A stretch of DNA of 64,000 bases, from the NCBI GenBank assembly GCA_029547605.1, contig JAKPPB010000041.1:1-64000 (forward strand), written 5' to 3'. Positions 35,738-44,020 of this stretch are shown piece by piece (positions within the stretch are counted from its first letter, which is position 1; each line of letters begins with the position of its first letter). Source of the stretch: Methanobacteriota archaeon. GTDB taxonomy: Archaea; Halobacteriota; Methanomicrobia; Methanomicrobiales; Methanospirillaceae. The translations under genes were made by a program, and so were the position numbers. The notes under the pieces are model-generated. The model worked only from the letters and a program-made list of their open reading frames with translations, did not search any database and had not been told where the DNA came from.

Positions 35738-36349
35738 ATGAAATCAACCAAATTTCCACTTTTCTTTCCTTTCAAACCCGATAAAAGCCTGGTCAGTATG
35801 TATCATATACTTTTCACAGTGATCATGCTGGTCGTCGGAGGGGGATTCCTTATCGGTGGCTATCTCTCCGGCTCGATCGCAATTCTTATCGCATGCGCGG
35901 TTATCCTCACCTTGATCGCAGGCTGGTACATCTTCTGGGTGGGAAAATATTACCAGACCATATTTTTTGAACTCAAAGACGACGAGGTGACCTGGAAGAG
36001 GGGCGTCTGGTTCAAAATGACCGGGATCGTCCCTTATGACCGCATCACCAACATCGATATCTACCAGGGCCCGCTGATGCGTTATTTCGGTTTTTCGAGC
36101 ATCAAACTCCAGACTGCGGGCTACTCGGCACAGGCGAGGGCCGAGATCACTCTGGAAGGGATCGTTGCAGCGGAGGATCTCAGGGAGACTATCAGGTCGC
36201 TCATCAGGGAGTCAAGAAAAGTATCGGGGCCTTCAGATGCCACAGCGACACCCGCTGTTCTGCGCCACGCGATGCATGATGACACGGCGGTCCTTGAAGA
36301 AGTCAGGGAGATCAGGCGGCTGCTCGAGAGGATTGAGAAGAAGAGTTGA
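35738..36349 (+). CDS. PH-domain (bPH2) membrane protein
   Basis: 203 aa. Two membrane segments (about 22-65) precede the bPH2 domain, recognised by TIFFELKDDEVTWKRGVWF and IVPYDRITNIDIYQGPLMR. The C-terminal 40 residues are helical and charged (EVREIRRLLERIEKKS), likely a coiled coil. ATG 35738 is preferred because GGGGG at 35723-35727 is well spaced from it; an ATG at 35729 is closer. Related to the protein at 10279-10770. Confidence 0.8.
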   Translation: MKSTKFPLFFPFKPDKSLVSMYHILFTVIMLVVGGGFLIGGYLSGSIAILIACAVILTLIAGWYIFWVGKYYQTIFFELKDDEVTWKRGVWFKMTGIVPYDRITNIDIYQGPLMRYFGFSSIKLQTAGYSAQARAEITLEGIVAAEDLRETIRSLIRESRKVSGPSDATATPAVLRHAMHDDTAVLEEVREIRRLLERIEKKS

Positions 36350-36367
36350 GATGAGGCTGGTGCCTCT

Positions 36368-36952
36368 TCAGGGCTGGTCTCCTCCTTCACCTTCCCGCCA
36401 CCTCCGATACAGGTGGTGCTCAATCGAGAGGACATCCAGCACCTTCCCCACGACGTGATCTGCGAGGCCCTGGATGTCCCGGGGACGATGGTAGAAGCCC
36501 GGGGATGCGGGGAGGATGACGGCCCCTGCCTCGGCAACGATGAGCATGTTCTTCAGGTGAATCGAAGAGAGGGGTGTCTCCCGGGGGACAAGGACAAGGG
36601 GACGGTGCTCCTTGAGGGCGCAGTCTGCTGCACGGAGGAGAAGGTTGTCGGCAAATCCGCAGGCGACCCCGGCCAGTGTCTTCATGCTGCAGGGGACCAC
36701 CACCATCCCCGCGTGTGAGAATCCCCCTGATGCGAGAGGGGAGGTGAAATCGAAACTGTCATGAACCCTCGTGGCCAGGGCTGTAACCTCATCCGGGCTC
36801 ATGTCTGTCTCGATCTCGATCATCTTTGCGGCAATATCAGTCATGATGAGATCCGTCTCCAGGCCCAGCCCGCGGGCAGCCTCAAGCAGCCGGATCCCAT
36901 ATATAATGCCGCTTGCGCCGGAGAGCCCCACTATTATCCGGTTTTTTGCCAT
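36368..36952 (-). CDS. ubiX: UbiX family flavin prenyltransferase
   Basis: 194 aa. Signature GLSGASGIIYGIRLLEAA at the N terminus is the FMN-binding loop, and residues VVVPCSMKTLAGVACGFADN and RAADCALKEHRPLVLVPRE complete the fold. UbiX prenylates FMN with dimethylallyl phosphate to make prenyl-FMN for UbiD decarboxylases. No ubiD gene lies nearby. Confidence 0.93.
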   Translation of the reverse strand: MAKNRIIVGLSGASGIIYGIRLLEAARGLGLETDLIMTDIAAKMIEIETDMSPDEVTALATRVHDSFDFTSPLASGGFSHAGMVVVPCSMKTLAGVACGFADNLLLRAADCALKEHRPLVLVPRETPLSSIHLKNMLIVAEAGAVILPASPGFYHRPRDIQGLADHVVGKVLDVLSIEHHLYRRWREGEGGDQP

Positions 36953-37061
36953 CGGGTACAGTGGTGTTCCGGCGTGCCTTAATATGGTTGCGATGGAGGA
37001 TTCAAAAAAAACACGAATTCAGATGGAACACTTTCCCCGCCGACCGTCGGGCCTCACTCCC

Positions 37062-37481
37062 TCACGCTTGGAGGCCGAATGTCCTGCTGATGCGGGATTT
37101 TATCGATTCCTTCGGATATGCACCGATGATACGGTCCGCAAGCTGCCCTCCCCTGAAAAGGAGGATCGTGGGGATGGCAGAGATCCCGAACTGTGCTGCG
37201 ATCCTGGGGTTGTGATCGGTGTTGCACTTCCCGAAGGTGACCTGACCGGCCATCTCGCGGCAGAGCGTGTCGATGATTGGCCCGACCATCCTGCAGGGCC
37301 CGCACCACTCCGCCCAGAAGTCGACAACGAGCCTCGGGTGCTGGGAGAGCAGCGTCCGGAAGTTCGTCTCATCCACGAGGAGGACCTTTGCCTGCGGCGG
37401 CGGTTCACGCGAGGCGTGGAGCTTCTCCTCGAGCTCCCTCAGTTTCTTCTCTCGTATGCGCTGGAGTTCCTCGTCTTCCAT
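37062..37481 (-). CDS. Thioredoxin with charged N-terminal helix
   Basis: 139 aa. The thioredoxin fold has the classical active site WCGPC and the cis-Pro segment ISAIPTILLF. The first 30 residues are an extra highly charged helix (EDEELQRIREKKLRELEEK) absent from ordinary thioredoxins; this resembles the opening of archaeal PDCD5-like DNA-binding proteins, which may be composition alone. Disulfide reductase for cytoplasmic targets. Confidence 0.9.
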   Translation of the reverse strand: MEDEELQRIREKKLRELEEKLHASREPPPQAKVLLVDETNFRTLLSQHPRLVVDFWAEWCGPCRMVGPIIDTLCREMAGQVTFGKCNTDHNPRIAAQFGISAIPTILLFRGGQLADRIIGAYPKESIKSRISRTFGLQA

Positions 37482-37553
37482 GCTGAATCGTTATGGCAGC
37501 GGGAACACATAATCACTCCCTAAGACCTCGTCGCCGGAATACACCAAAGGGGC

Positions 37554-37564
37554 AAACTATATCA
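37554..37564 (+). promoter_or_regulatory. TATA box for initiator tRNA
   Basis: AAACTATATCA is centred about 27 bp before a predicted start near 37586, leaving a short 5' extension before the tRNA at 37602. Confidence 0.5.
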
Positions 37565-37601
37565 CCGCAGATTGTCAATGATCATTCCGCGAATTCTCTG
37601 G

Positions 37602-37676
37602 AGCGAGGTGGGGTAGTCAGGATATCCCGACGGGCTCATAACCCGTAGATCGATGGTTCAAATCCATCCCTCGCTA
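37602..37676 (+). tRNA. Initiator tRNA-Met (CAU)
   Basis: A 75-nt cloverleaf with acceptor AGCGAGG/CCTCGCT and discriminator A. The anticodon loop CTCATAA gives CAU. Three consecutive G-C pairs close the anticodon stem (CGGG/CCCG) and the first pair is A-U, both initiator features; the T arm is GATGG-TTCAAAT-CCATC. CCA is not encoded. No intron. Confidence 0.94.
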
Positions 37677-37935
37677 TATTTCCCTCTCTTTCCATCGTCA
37701 TTCCCAGGACCACAAGGGTCAGAATTATTTCCAGGAAAAATAGCCTCCCCGCTTTTTTGAGTGGGGGACTGGATTGATGGTAGTCTCTGCCTATCTATCC
37801 TGTTATCGGACGCTGGAGGGACGCCCCCCCCATCTGGCGCGGCGGTGTGGCGGGCGGATAGTCCCCTCATAGGGCACATGGTTCGCCAAAGATGCTCATG
37901 CCAAAAAAATGAGGGATCATACGGTCTTTTTGCCA

Positions 37936-39357
37936 TCAGGATCCAAATGACTCAAGCCGTGTCTGGTAGGTCCCGTCAAGGAAATCGACCGGCGGAGGGC
38001 TGCTCTCTTCGCCGGGAATGTCAACCGGGTAACAGCCAGTCAGGCATCCCGTGCACAGGTTGGATCGATCGATACCGATTGCCTCCACAAGCGCGTCTAT
38101 GGAGATGTGATGAAGAGATGTCGCGGTGATCCTCTTACGTACCTCCTCCTCACCCTTGTCGCTTGCTATCAGCTCCTCCCTGGTCGGCATGTCAACCCCA
38201 AGGTAACATGGTGCCTTGATCGCGGGAGATCCGATACGCACGTGGATCTCCCGTGCCCCGGCATCCCGCATGATCCCAATTATCCGCCGTGATGTGGTCC
38301 CCCGGACGATGCTGTCGTCAACCAGGACCACGGACCTGTCGTCAAGGTGTTCCCTGATGGGGTTGAGCTTGATTCGGACCGCCATCTCCCGCTCCTTCTG
38401 GGTTGCCATGATGAAGGTCCTGCCCATGTACCGGTTCTTCAGCAGGCTCTCGACAAAGGGGGTTCCTGATCGGGCCGAGTACCCGATGGCATATGCAGTG
38501 CCGGAATCCGGCACAGGGCAGACAGAATCCGCCTTCACCGGATCCTCTTCAAAGAGCTTCTGGCCGATCTTGAGGCGGACGTCATACACGAGCGCCCCGT
38601 CGAGCACTGCATCTGCCCGGGCAAAATAGATGTATTCAAAGATGCAGTGCGCTTTTTTCCTGGAAACTGCGATCTGCATGCTGCGCATCCCCTGGTCGTC
38701 AATGCAGATCAGCTCTCCCGGGACGACATCGCGGAGGAACGTCCCAGCAAGCGCATCGATTGCCACGCTCTCGGAAGCAAGGACGAGCGCCTGTCCTGCT
38801 CTTCCCACGCACATGGGCTTAATCCCGAGCGGGTCCCGAAAGCCGTAGAGGACGCCGTCGATCATCATCACCACCGAATAGGAGCCCTTCAGCACACGCA
38901 TGCAGCGATGCACCGCGTCCTCGATGCTCCCCGAGTTACTCATCTCGTCTGTGAAGACCTTTGCGATCAGTTCAGTGTCAGTGGTGGAGCAGAAGATCTG
39001 GCCCCGGCACTCGTACTCGTCTCTCAGTTCCCTGCTGTTGACCAGGTTTCCGTTGTGGGCGATCGAGATGATATGGTCGCGATAGACAAAATTGAACGGC
39101 TGGGCATTTTCCGGGCGGTTTGCTCCGGTGGTGGGGTAACGGACGTGGCCTATTCCCACGTTTCCTTCAAGGCTTTCGAGGACGGCAGAATCGAAAACCT
39201 CGGCAACCAGGCCCTGCCCCTTGTGCTTATACAGCCTGGTGCCGTCATAGGTAGAGATCCCCGCGCTCTCCTGACCCCTGTGCTGGAGGGCATAGAGCGC
39301 ATAATAAATAGAGAAGGAGACACCGCCAGCATCCCTGATGCCAACGATTCCGCACAT
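37936..39357 (-). CDS. purF: Amidophosphoribosyltransferase
   Basis: 473 aa. The start is MCGIVGIRD, so the catalytic Cys is residue 2 after Met removal, as in Ntn amidotransferases. The PRPP-binding segment is VVLVDDSIVRGTTSRRI, and a late cysteine-containing stretch (NLCTGCLTGCYP) follows the metal-site pattern of this family. It makes phosphoribosylamine, the first step of purine synthesis. The order purF, rpl37e, lsm on this strand is a conserved archaeal neighbourhood. Confidence 0.96.
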   Translation of the reverse strand: MCGIVGIRDAGGVSFSIYYALYALQHRGQESAGISTYDGTRLYKHKGQGLVAEVFDSAVLESLEGNVGIGHVRYPTTGANRPENAQPFNFVYRDHIISIAHNGNLVNSRELRDEYECRGQIFCSTTDTELIAKVFTDEMSNSGSIEDAVHRCMRVLKGSYSVVMMIDGVLYGFRDPLGIKPMCVGRAGQALVLASESVAIDALAGTFLRDVVPGELICIDDQGMRSMQIAVSRKKAHCIFEYIYFARADAVLDGALVYDVRLKIGQKLFEEDPVKADSVCPVPDSGTAYAIGYSARSGTPFVESLLKNRYMGRTFIMATQKEREMAVRIKLNPIREHLDDRSVVLVDDSIVRGTTSRRIIGIMRDAGAREIHVRIGSPAIKAPCYLGVDMPTREELIASDKGEEEVRKRITATSLHHISIDALVEAIGIDRSNLCTGCLTGCYPVDIPGEESSPPPVDFLDGTYQTRLESFGS

Positions 39358-39366
39358 GGGTGGCCT

Positions 39367-39549
39367 TTAATGGGTCGGGACCTTCGGCCTTTTCATCGTC
39401 CACTTGTACCCGCGGATCTTCGTGCTCTTCCCGAACCCGCAGGAAGAACAGGTCTTGTGTCGCAGGTGATAGGAGACGCGCCCGCACCTGCGGCAGGCTA
39501 TGTGCGTCTTGTGATTCCTCTTACCCATCGAAGGAGTTCCTTTTGACAT
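39367..39549 (-). CDS. rpl37e: 50S ribosomal protein L37e
   Basis: 60 aa. Starts [20 protein letters not shown] and carries the zinc motif CRRC...CSSC. L37e is an archaeal/eukaryotic zinc ribbon protein of the large subunit. Ten bases separate it from purF. Confidence 0.96.
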   Translation of the reverse strand: MSKGTPSMGKRNHKTHIACRRCGRVSYHLRHKTCSSCGFGKSTKIRGYKWTMKRPKVPTH

Positions 39550-39592
39550 GGTTCACCTTTTTCTTATAGGATTGATATTCCCCTGTGTCCTT

Positions 39593-39841
<249 letters not shown>

Positions 39842-40022
39842 TCACTTTGGGGTAATATATGTGCGGTCCGCCTCTACTTAAATGTAGTGTCACATTCAGA
39901 CGTGTTTTCTGCCGCGGCTGATACAGGTGAAACCCGCATGGGGAGAACCACGATGGATGAATCCTTGCGTTGCGCGATGGATCTGTTTTTTTCGTCTCTG
40001 GCATCAATATCGATCTGACGAA

Positions 40023-40520
40023 ATGTCGCGAATCATCCCGAGGAAACGGCACACCATACGGAGGTCACAGGCCCAGGAACTGCTTGCCGGGCTCCGCGAA
40101 GAGATTGGAGACGCTGCTGAGATATTTTCAGGGGAGCGGATGGAGGTCCTCGAGACTGATGCCGGGATTTCGCTGTACCTGATAGACAGGAAGCCTATGC
40201 TGGTACATCTTGGAGGAATTATCTTTCCCACATTGCGGGGCCTCCTCGAGCACCCCATCCTATCCCGCAGAGTGGTGGTGGATTCCGGAGCGGTCCCATT
40301 CGTGATCAAGGGTGCCGACGTGATGCGCCCGGGTGTCACCTCGATTGCGGATGACGTCCGCTCCGGAAGGCCCGTCCAGGTAGTAGAGGAACGGCATGGA
40401 AAACCGATTGCCGTCGGTATCGCACTCTTCGATGCAGGAGAGATGCGGGCGAAGAGCACGGGAAAAGTCATCAAGACCCATTATTACGTGGGAGATGCCC
40501 TCTGGTCCCTCGAGATCTGA
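40023..40520 (+). CDS. PUA-domain RNA-binding protein (Tma20/MCT-1 family)
   Basis: 165 aa, with an N-terminal basic stretch (RIIPRKRHTIRR) and a C-terminal PUA domain marked by VVVDSGAVPFVIKGADVMRP and IALFDAGEMR. Eukaryotic MCT-1 works with DENR on ribosome recycling; archaeal members are tRNA or ribosome binders by inference. The ATG at 40023 has no ribosome site. Divergent from the Sm-like gene. Confidence 0.86.
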   Translation: MSRIIPRKRHTIRRSQAQELLAGLREEIGDAAEIFSGERMEVLETDAGISLYLIDRKPMLVHLGGIIFPTLRGLLEHPILSRRVVVDSGAVPFVIKGADVMRPGVTSIADDVRSGRPVQVVEERHGKPIAVGIALFDAGEMRAKSTGKVIKTHYYVGDALWSLEI

Positions 40521-40612
40521 CATGTGTGGTCTCGACTCATCTGCCGCACAATGGAGACTCGATCGTCAAACAAAGGCTGCATGAAGGGGAAATGTCCCGA
40601 TTTACATAGATA

Positions 40613-40623
40613 CTATTAAATAA
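40613..40623 (+). promoter_or_regulatory. TATA box for sepF
   Basis: TATTAAATAAA is centred 27 bp before the ATG at 40645, which therefore looks like the first base of the transcript. This supports the shorter SepF start. Confidence 0.55.
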
Positions 40624-40644
40624 ATGACAATAGACAAATTTCCT

Positions 40645-41016
40645 ATGGTTAAATTCCTGGACACCCTTCTTGGAAAGAGCACCCCCTCCTCCGAAGATGA
40701 TTACATGGACCTTGACCTCGAGGCATTCGAGGAGGCCGAGTCAGGTGCACCGGCACTGTTCGTAAAAATTGCCAGTGTCGGGGACATCAAGGACAGCCCG
40801 CGCGTCAAGGACGAGATCTATAACGGCAACATCGTGATCGTCGATATCGCGAAACTGAAGGCCGACAAGGTCATGTACGAGCGGGTGCTCAAGGACCTGA
40901 AAGAAGTCGCGAAAGATGTCAATGGCGACATCATAGGGCTTGGAGACCAGCGGTACGTGGTGATTACCCCGAACTCCGTTAAGATCTCCAGGGATAAGAT
41001 CGGCGGGGTCAGCTGA
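40645..41016 (+). CDS. SepF-like cell division protein
   Basis: 123 aa from ATG 40645 (MVKFLDTLLGKS, a short amphipathic membrane-targeting helix). The core has the SepF fold: VKIASVGDIKDSPRVKDEIY and NGNIVIVDIAKLKADK. Archaeal SepF anchors FtsZ to the membrane. The ZPR1-like gene begins three bases after its stop, so both are one unit. Confidence 0.88.
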   Translation: MVKFLDTLLGKSTPSSEDDYMDLDLEAFEEAESGAPALFVKIASVGDIKDSPRVKDEIYNGNIVIVDIAKLKADKVMYERVLKDLKEVAKDVNGDIIGLGDQRYVVITPNSVKISRDKIGGVS

Positions 41017-41019
41017 AGA

Positions 41020-41565
41020 GTGCGACAGGTGGTCCCTGGTCCCTGCCCGGCCTGCGGAACAGAGATAGAATACCTTTACCAGACAGAAAATATCCCCTAT
41101 TTTTTTGAGATCCTTCTCATATCTGCTCTGTGCCCCGAATGCGGGTACCGCCTCGCGGATACTCAGCTCCTAAAGAATGCGGAGCCGTCGCGGTGGGAGC
41201 TATCCATCGAGTCGCCCGAAGACCTCAATATCCGGGTGGTCAGGAGCATGAACGGGATCATCAGCATCCCTGAGCTCGGCGTTCAGGTCGACCCCGGGCC
41301 GGCGTGCGAGGGTTTTATCTCGAATGTGGAAGGAGTCCTGAACCGGATCGACCGGGTCGTAGAGAGTGTGTTAGGCTGGACAGACGATGCGGAAGAGCGG
41401 AAAAATGCAAAAATTCTCCGGGAACAGATAGCGGACGTGAAAGAAGGAAGGCGTGCGGTCACCCTCAGGATAGACGATCCGACAGGCAATTCGGCCATCC
41501 TGGGAGACAGGGCCAGGATCTATCCCATCATCGCCGTCGAGTCCGGCCACGACGAACCCGGGTGA
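41020..41565 (+). CDS. ZPR1 zinc-finger domain protein
   Basis: 181 aa from the GTG at 41020. One CX2C...CX2C zinc finger (CPACGTEIEYL and CPECGYRL) and the ZPR1 beta domain (ELGVQVDPGPACEGFISNVE) are present. Archaeal ZPR1 is single-domain; eukaryotic ZPR1 works with eEF1A folding. Partner here unknown. Adjacent to sepF with three bases between. Confidence 0.86.
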   Translation: MRQVVPGPCPACGTEIEYLYQTENIPYFFEILLISALCPECGYRLADTQLLKNAEPSRWELSIESPEDLNIRVVRSMNGIISIPELGVQVDPGPACEGFISNVEGVLNRIDRVVESVLGWTDDAEERKNAKILREQIADVKEGRRAVTLRIDDPTGNSAILGDRARIYPIIAVESGHDEPG

Positions 41566-41570
41566 CGCAA

Positions 41571-42566
41571 TTAGCGGACTTCTTCTCCAAGAAGGCGTAT
41601 TCCCGGACGGGCAGTCACGTGTCCCACGACTCGGCTCCCCTCAACCCTCTCAAGCACAGGGTCTTGGGCTCCTTCCGGGACGATGCACGCAAAGCCCATC
41701 CCCATGTTGAACGTCCGGTACATCTCGTCAGTCTCCACCCCGCCGTGGTCCTGGATCCAGGAGAAGATCTCCTGGGGGGGAAGGGGGTCAGTAAACTCGA
41801 ACCCGTAACTGGTCAGCCTCGAGAAGTTCAGGAGCCCTCCCCCTGTGACGTGGCACATCCCATGCACTTCAGTCTCTGTCGTGAGTGTGAGTACCTCGTG
41901 GTAGATCCTCGTGGGGACGAGGAGTTCCCTCCCGATGGTGGTTCCCGATGGGAGCGTCTCCTCCCACGCATCATTGCTCTCCACTACCCGGCGGGCAAGG
42001 GAGAGCCCGTTGCTGTGGATTCCGGACGAAGGGAGACCCACCACCAGGTCACCGGGGCGTATCTTCTCGCCTGTGATCACACTCTCCTTACTCTGGACGC
42101 CAAGACACGTACCGGCAAGGTCAAGGCCGTTGACGAGCCCCTTGAGCGTAGCGGTCTCCCCGCCGACGATATTCACGTTTGCCTGCCGCGCCCCCTCGTT
42201 CAAGCCCCTTCCGATCTGTGCCATTTGCTCAACCGAGAGGCGATCGGTGGCGATATAGTCGACAAATGCCACCGGCTCCATGTTCATCACGTAGAGGTCG
42301 TTTACGTTCATGGCCATGCAGTCTATTCCGACCGTCGACCAGTCCTGCAGCCGGTCTGCGACCAGCATCTTGGTCCCGACGCCATCCACCGTGAGGGCGA
42401 GTGCCAGGTCCCCGAAGTCTATCAGCCCTGCGAAATGACCTACCCTGCCCATCATGGGGTAAGCTCCCTTTCGCCGGAACGAGAGGTTCTGCAAGAGGGC
42501 TGAAATGGCGCGGGCCTCAAGGCCAATATCAACCCCCGCCTCCCTGTAGGTATGGGGGCTACTCAT
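41571..42566 (-). CDS. purM: Phosphoribosylformylglycinamidine cyclo-ligase (AIR synthetase)
   Basis: 331 aa from the ATG at 42566 with GAGGAGGACA just upstream; a longer frame is not supported. ATP-binding features: DLALTVDGVGTKMLVADRL, glycine-rich HVTGGGLLNFSRLT, and LVVGLPSSGIHSNGLSLAR. It closes the imidazole ring in purine synthesis. The start lies inside the 3' end of lysC (42559-42566), so the two are coupled; this pairing joins unrelated pathways. Confidence 0.95.
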   Translation of the reverse strand: MSSPHTYREAGVDIGLEARAISALLQNLSFRRKGAYPMMGRVGHFAGLIDFGDLALALTVDGVGTKMLVADRLQDWSTVGIDCMAMNVNDLYVMNMEPVAFVDYIATDRLSVEQMAQIGRGLNEGARQANVNIVGGETATLKGLVNGLDLAGTCLGVQSKESVITGEKIRPGDLVVGLPSSGIHSNGLSLARRVVESNDAWEETLPSGTTIGRELLVPTRIYHEVLTLTTETEVHGMCHVTGGGLLNFSRLTSYGFEFTDPLPPQEIFSWIQDHGGVETDEMYRTFNMGMGFACIVPEGAQDPVLERVEGSRVVGHVTARPGIRLLGEEVR

Positions 42567-43947
42567 TGTCCTCCTCTGAAAGGTGGAATTCGTCATGCAG
42601 GATGCGCACGGCCCTGGGTCCGTCCTCCTGCCTGACCACAAACGAGATGTTGACTTCTGAAGAGCCCTGGGAGATCATCATCACATTGATCCCCCCGTCG
42701 CCGAGTGCAGTGAATATCCTCCCGCCGGTCCCCTTCGCACCCGCCATACCAGAACCTACCACCGCAACAGCGCATACGTCACGGTTGGTGGTCACCTGCC
42801 TGACCATCCCCTGCCTGACGAGGACGGAGAGCGCTTCCCTGGCAGTCTCTTCCTGGCTCTCCTCCACGACGAGCGTAATGTTGGCCTCTGAGGAGCCCTG
42901 GGAGATCATCATCACGTTCACGTCCCTGTCGGCGAGCTGGCTGAATATTGCCTTCGCCACGCCGGGCCTCCCTATCATCTGTGCTCCGCAGATGTTGACC
43001 ATCGCCACCTTTTCGATGTAGGTGAGGGCCTTGACCACCCGCGTATCCCTCCGCTCACCCCTGACAATGGCGGTCCCCGGATGATCCGGGTTGAACGTGT
43101 TCTTCACACGCACGATAATATTCTTGTTCATCGCCGGCTCAATGGACCTCGGGTGCATTACCTTTGCGCCGAAGTAGGAGAGCTCCATCACCTCAAGATA
43201 CGAGATCGAGGGGATCACCCGTGCATCGGAGATCAACCTCGGGTCCGAGGTCATGATGCCATCTACATCGGTCCAGATGAGGATCTCGTCGGCGTCAAGG
43301 GCCGCCCCGATGATTGCCGCGGAATAGTCCGAGCCGGAACGCCCCAAAGTGGTAACAACTCCTTTCTCGGTGCATCCCATGAATCCCATGATGACCGGGA
43401 CTGAGTCCGCAAGGAGTGGGAGCACCCTGTTCCGGATCTTTTCTTCGCTCTGTGGAAGTGCCATTGCCTCGCCATGGTTCGGGGTGGTGACGATCCCTGC
43501 CTCGCAGCCGTCCAGGGTCACCGAAGGGATCCCCCGCTGACGGAAAGCGGCGGAGACGACTAGGCTGTTGAGCCTCTCGCCGAAGGTGATGATGTAGTCA
43601 CGGGAGCGGGGGGTCAGTTCTCTCAGGTTATGCACCGCATTGAGGATGTTCTCGAGGTTGGAGAGCTGCTCCTCCACAAGAATGCCCACCTCGTCTGCGT
43701 AATCCTCGGCCGACTCGAGGAGAACCTTCCCGTGCCTGATACGCAGGGAGTTGATGAATGGTTCGATCCCGCTGGAATCCGTGTTGTTAGCCAGCTCCGT
43801 GGCCATGGTGATCAACTGGTCGGTTACGCCACGCTGGGCCGAGACCACCACTGCGACCTCATTTCCTGCGTTATGACAGGATTGTACAATATCGACCACG
43901 CGGGAGACACTCGCCCCGTCTGCGACGGAAGTACCCCCAAATTTCAT
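42559..43947 (-). CDS. lysC: Aspartate kinase
   Basis: 462 aa from the ATG at 43947, where GAGGT lies just upstream; ATG 43959 is possible. The kinase domain opens MKFGGTSVADG, and GRSGSDYSAAI and EIWTDVDG-like segment LIWTDVDGIMTSDPR are present. Two ACT domains (about 320-462) each contain MMISQGSSE. It phosphorylates aspartate for the lysine/threonine/methionine family. Divergent from tfrA across 73 bp. Confidence 0.95.
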   Translation of the reverse strand: MKFGGTSVADGASVSRVVDIVQSCHNAGNEVAVVVSAQRGVTDQLITMATELANNTDSSGIEPFINSLRIRHGKVLLESAEDYADEVGILVEEQLSNLENILNAVHNLRELTPRSRDYIITFGERLNSLVVSAAFRQRGIPSVTLDGCEAGIVTTPNHGEAMALPQSEEKIRNRVLPLLADSVPVIMGFMGCTEKGVVTTLGRSGSDYSAAIIGAALDADEILIWTDVDGIMTSDPRLISDARVIPSISYLEVMELSYFGAKVMHPRSIEPAMNKNIIVRVKNTFNPDHPGTAIVRGERRDTRVVKALTYIEKVAMVNICGAQMIGRPGVAKAIFSQLADRDVNVMMISQGSSEANITLVVEESQEETAREALSVLVRQGMVRQVTTNRDVCAVAVVGSGMAGAKGTGGRIFTALGDGGINVMMISQGSSEVNISFVVRQEDGPRAVRILHDEFHLSEEDNE

Positions 43948-44020
43948 TAAAAACCTCATTTAGGCTCACGCTGTCCTTTCCAAGCTATTTATGTACGTAT
44001 ATTACCCACCTTATAATAAG

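Noticed and set aside
37677..37935. Possible structured RNA downstream of the initiator tRNA
   Set aside because: Contains GC-rich runs and a CCCCGC/GTGGGG pairing but no closed multi-helix fold by eye; not supported.
41304..42503. 399-codon open frame on the plus strand
   Set aside because: Overlaps ZPR1 and is antisense to purM.
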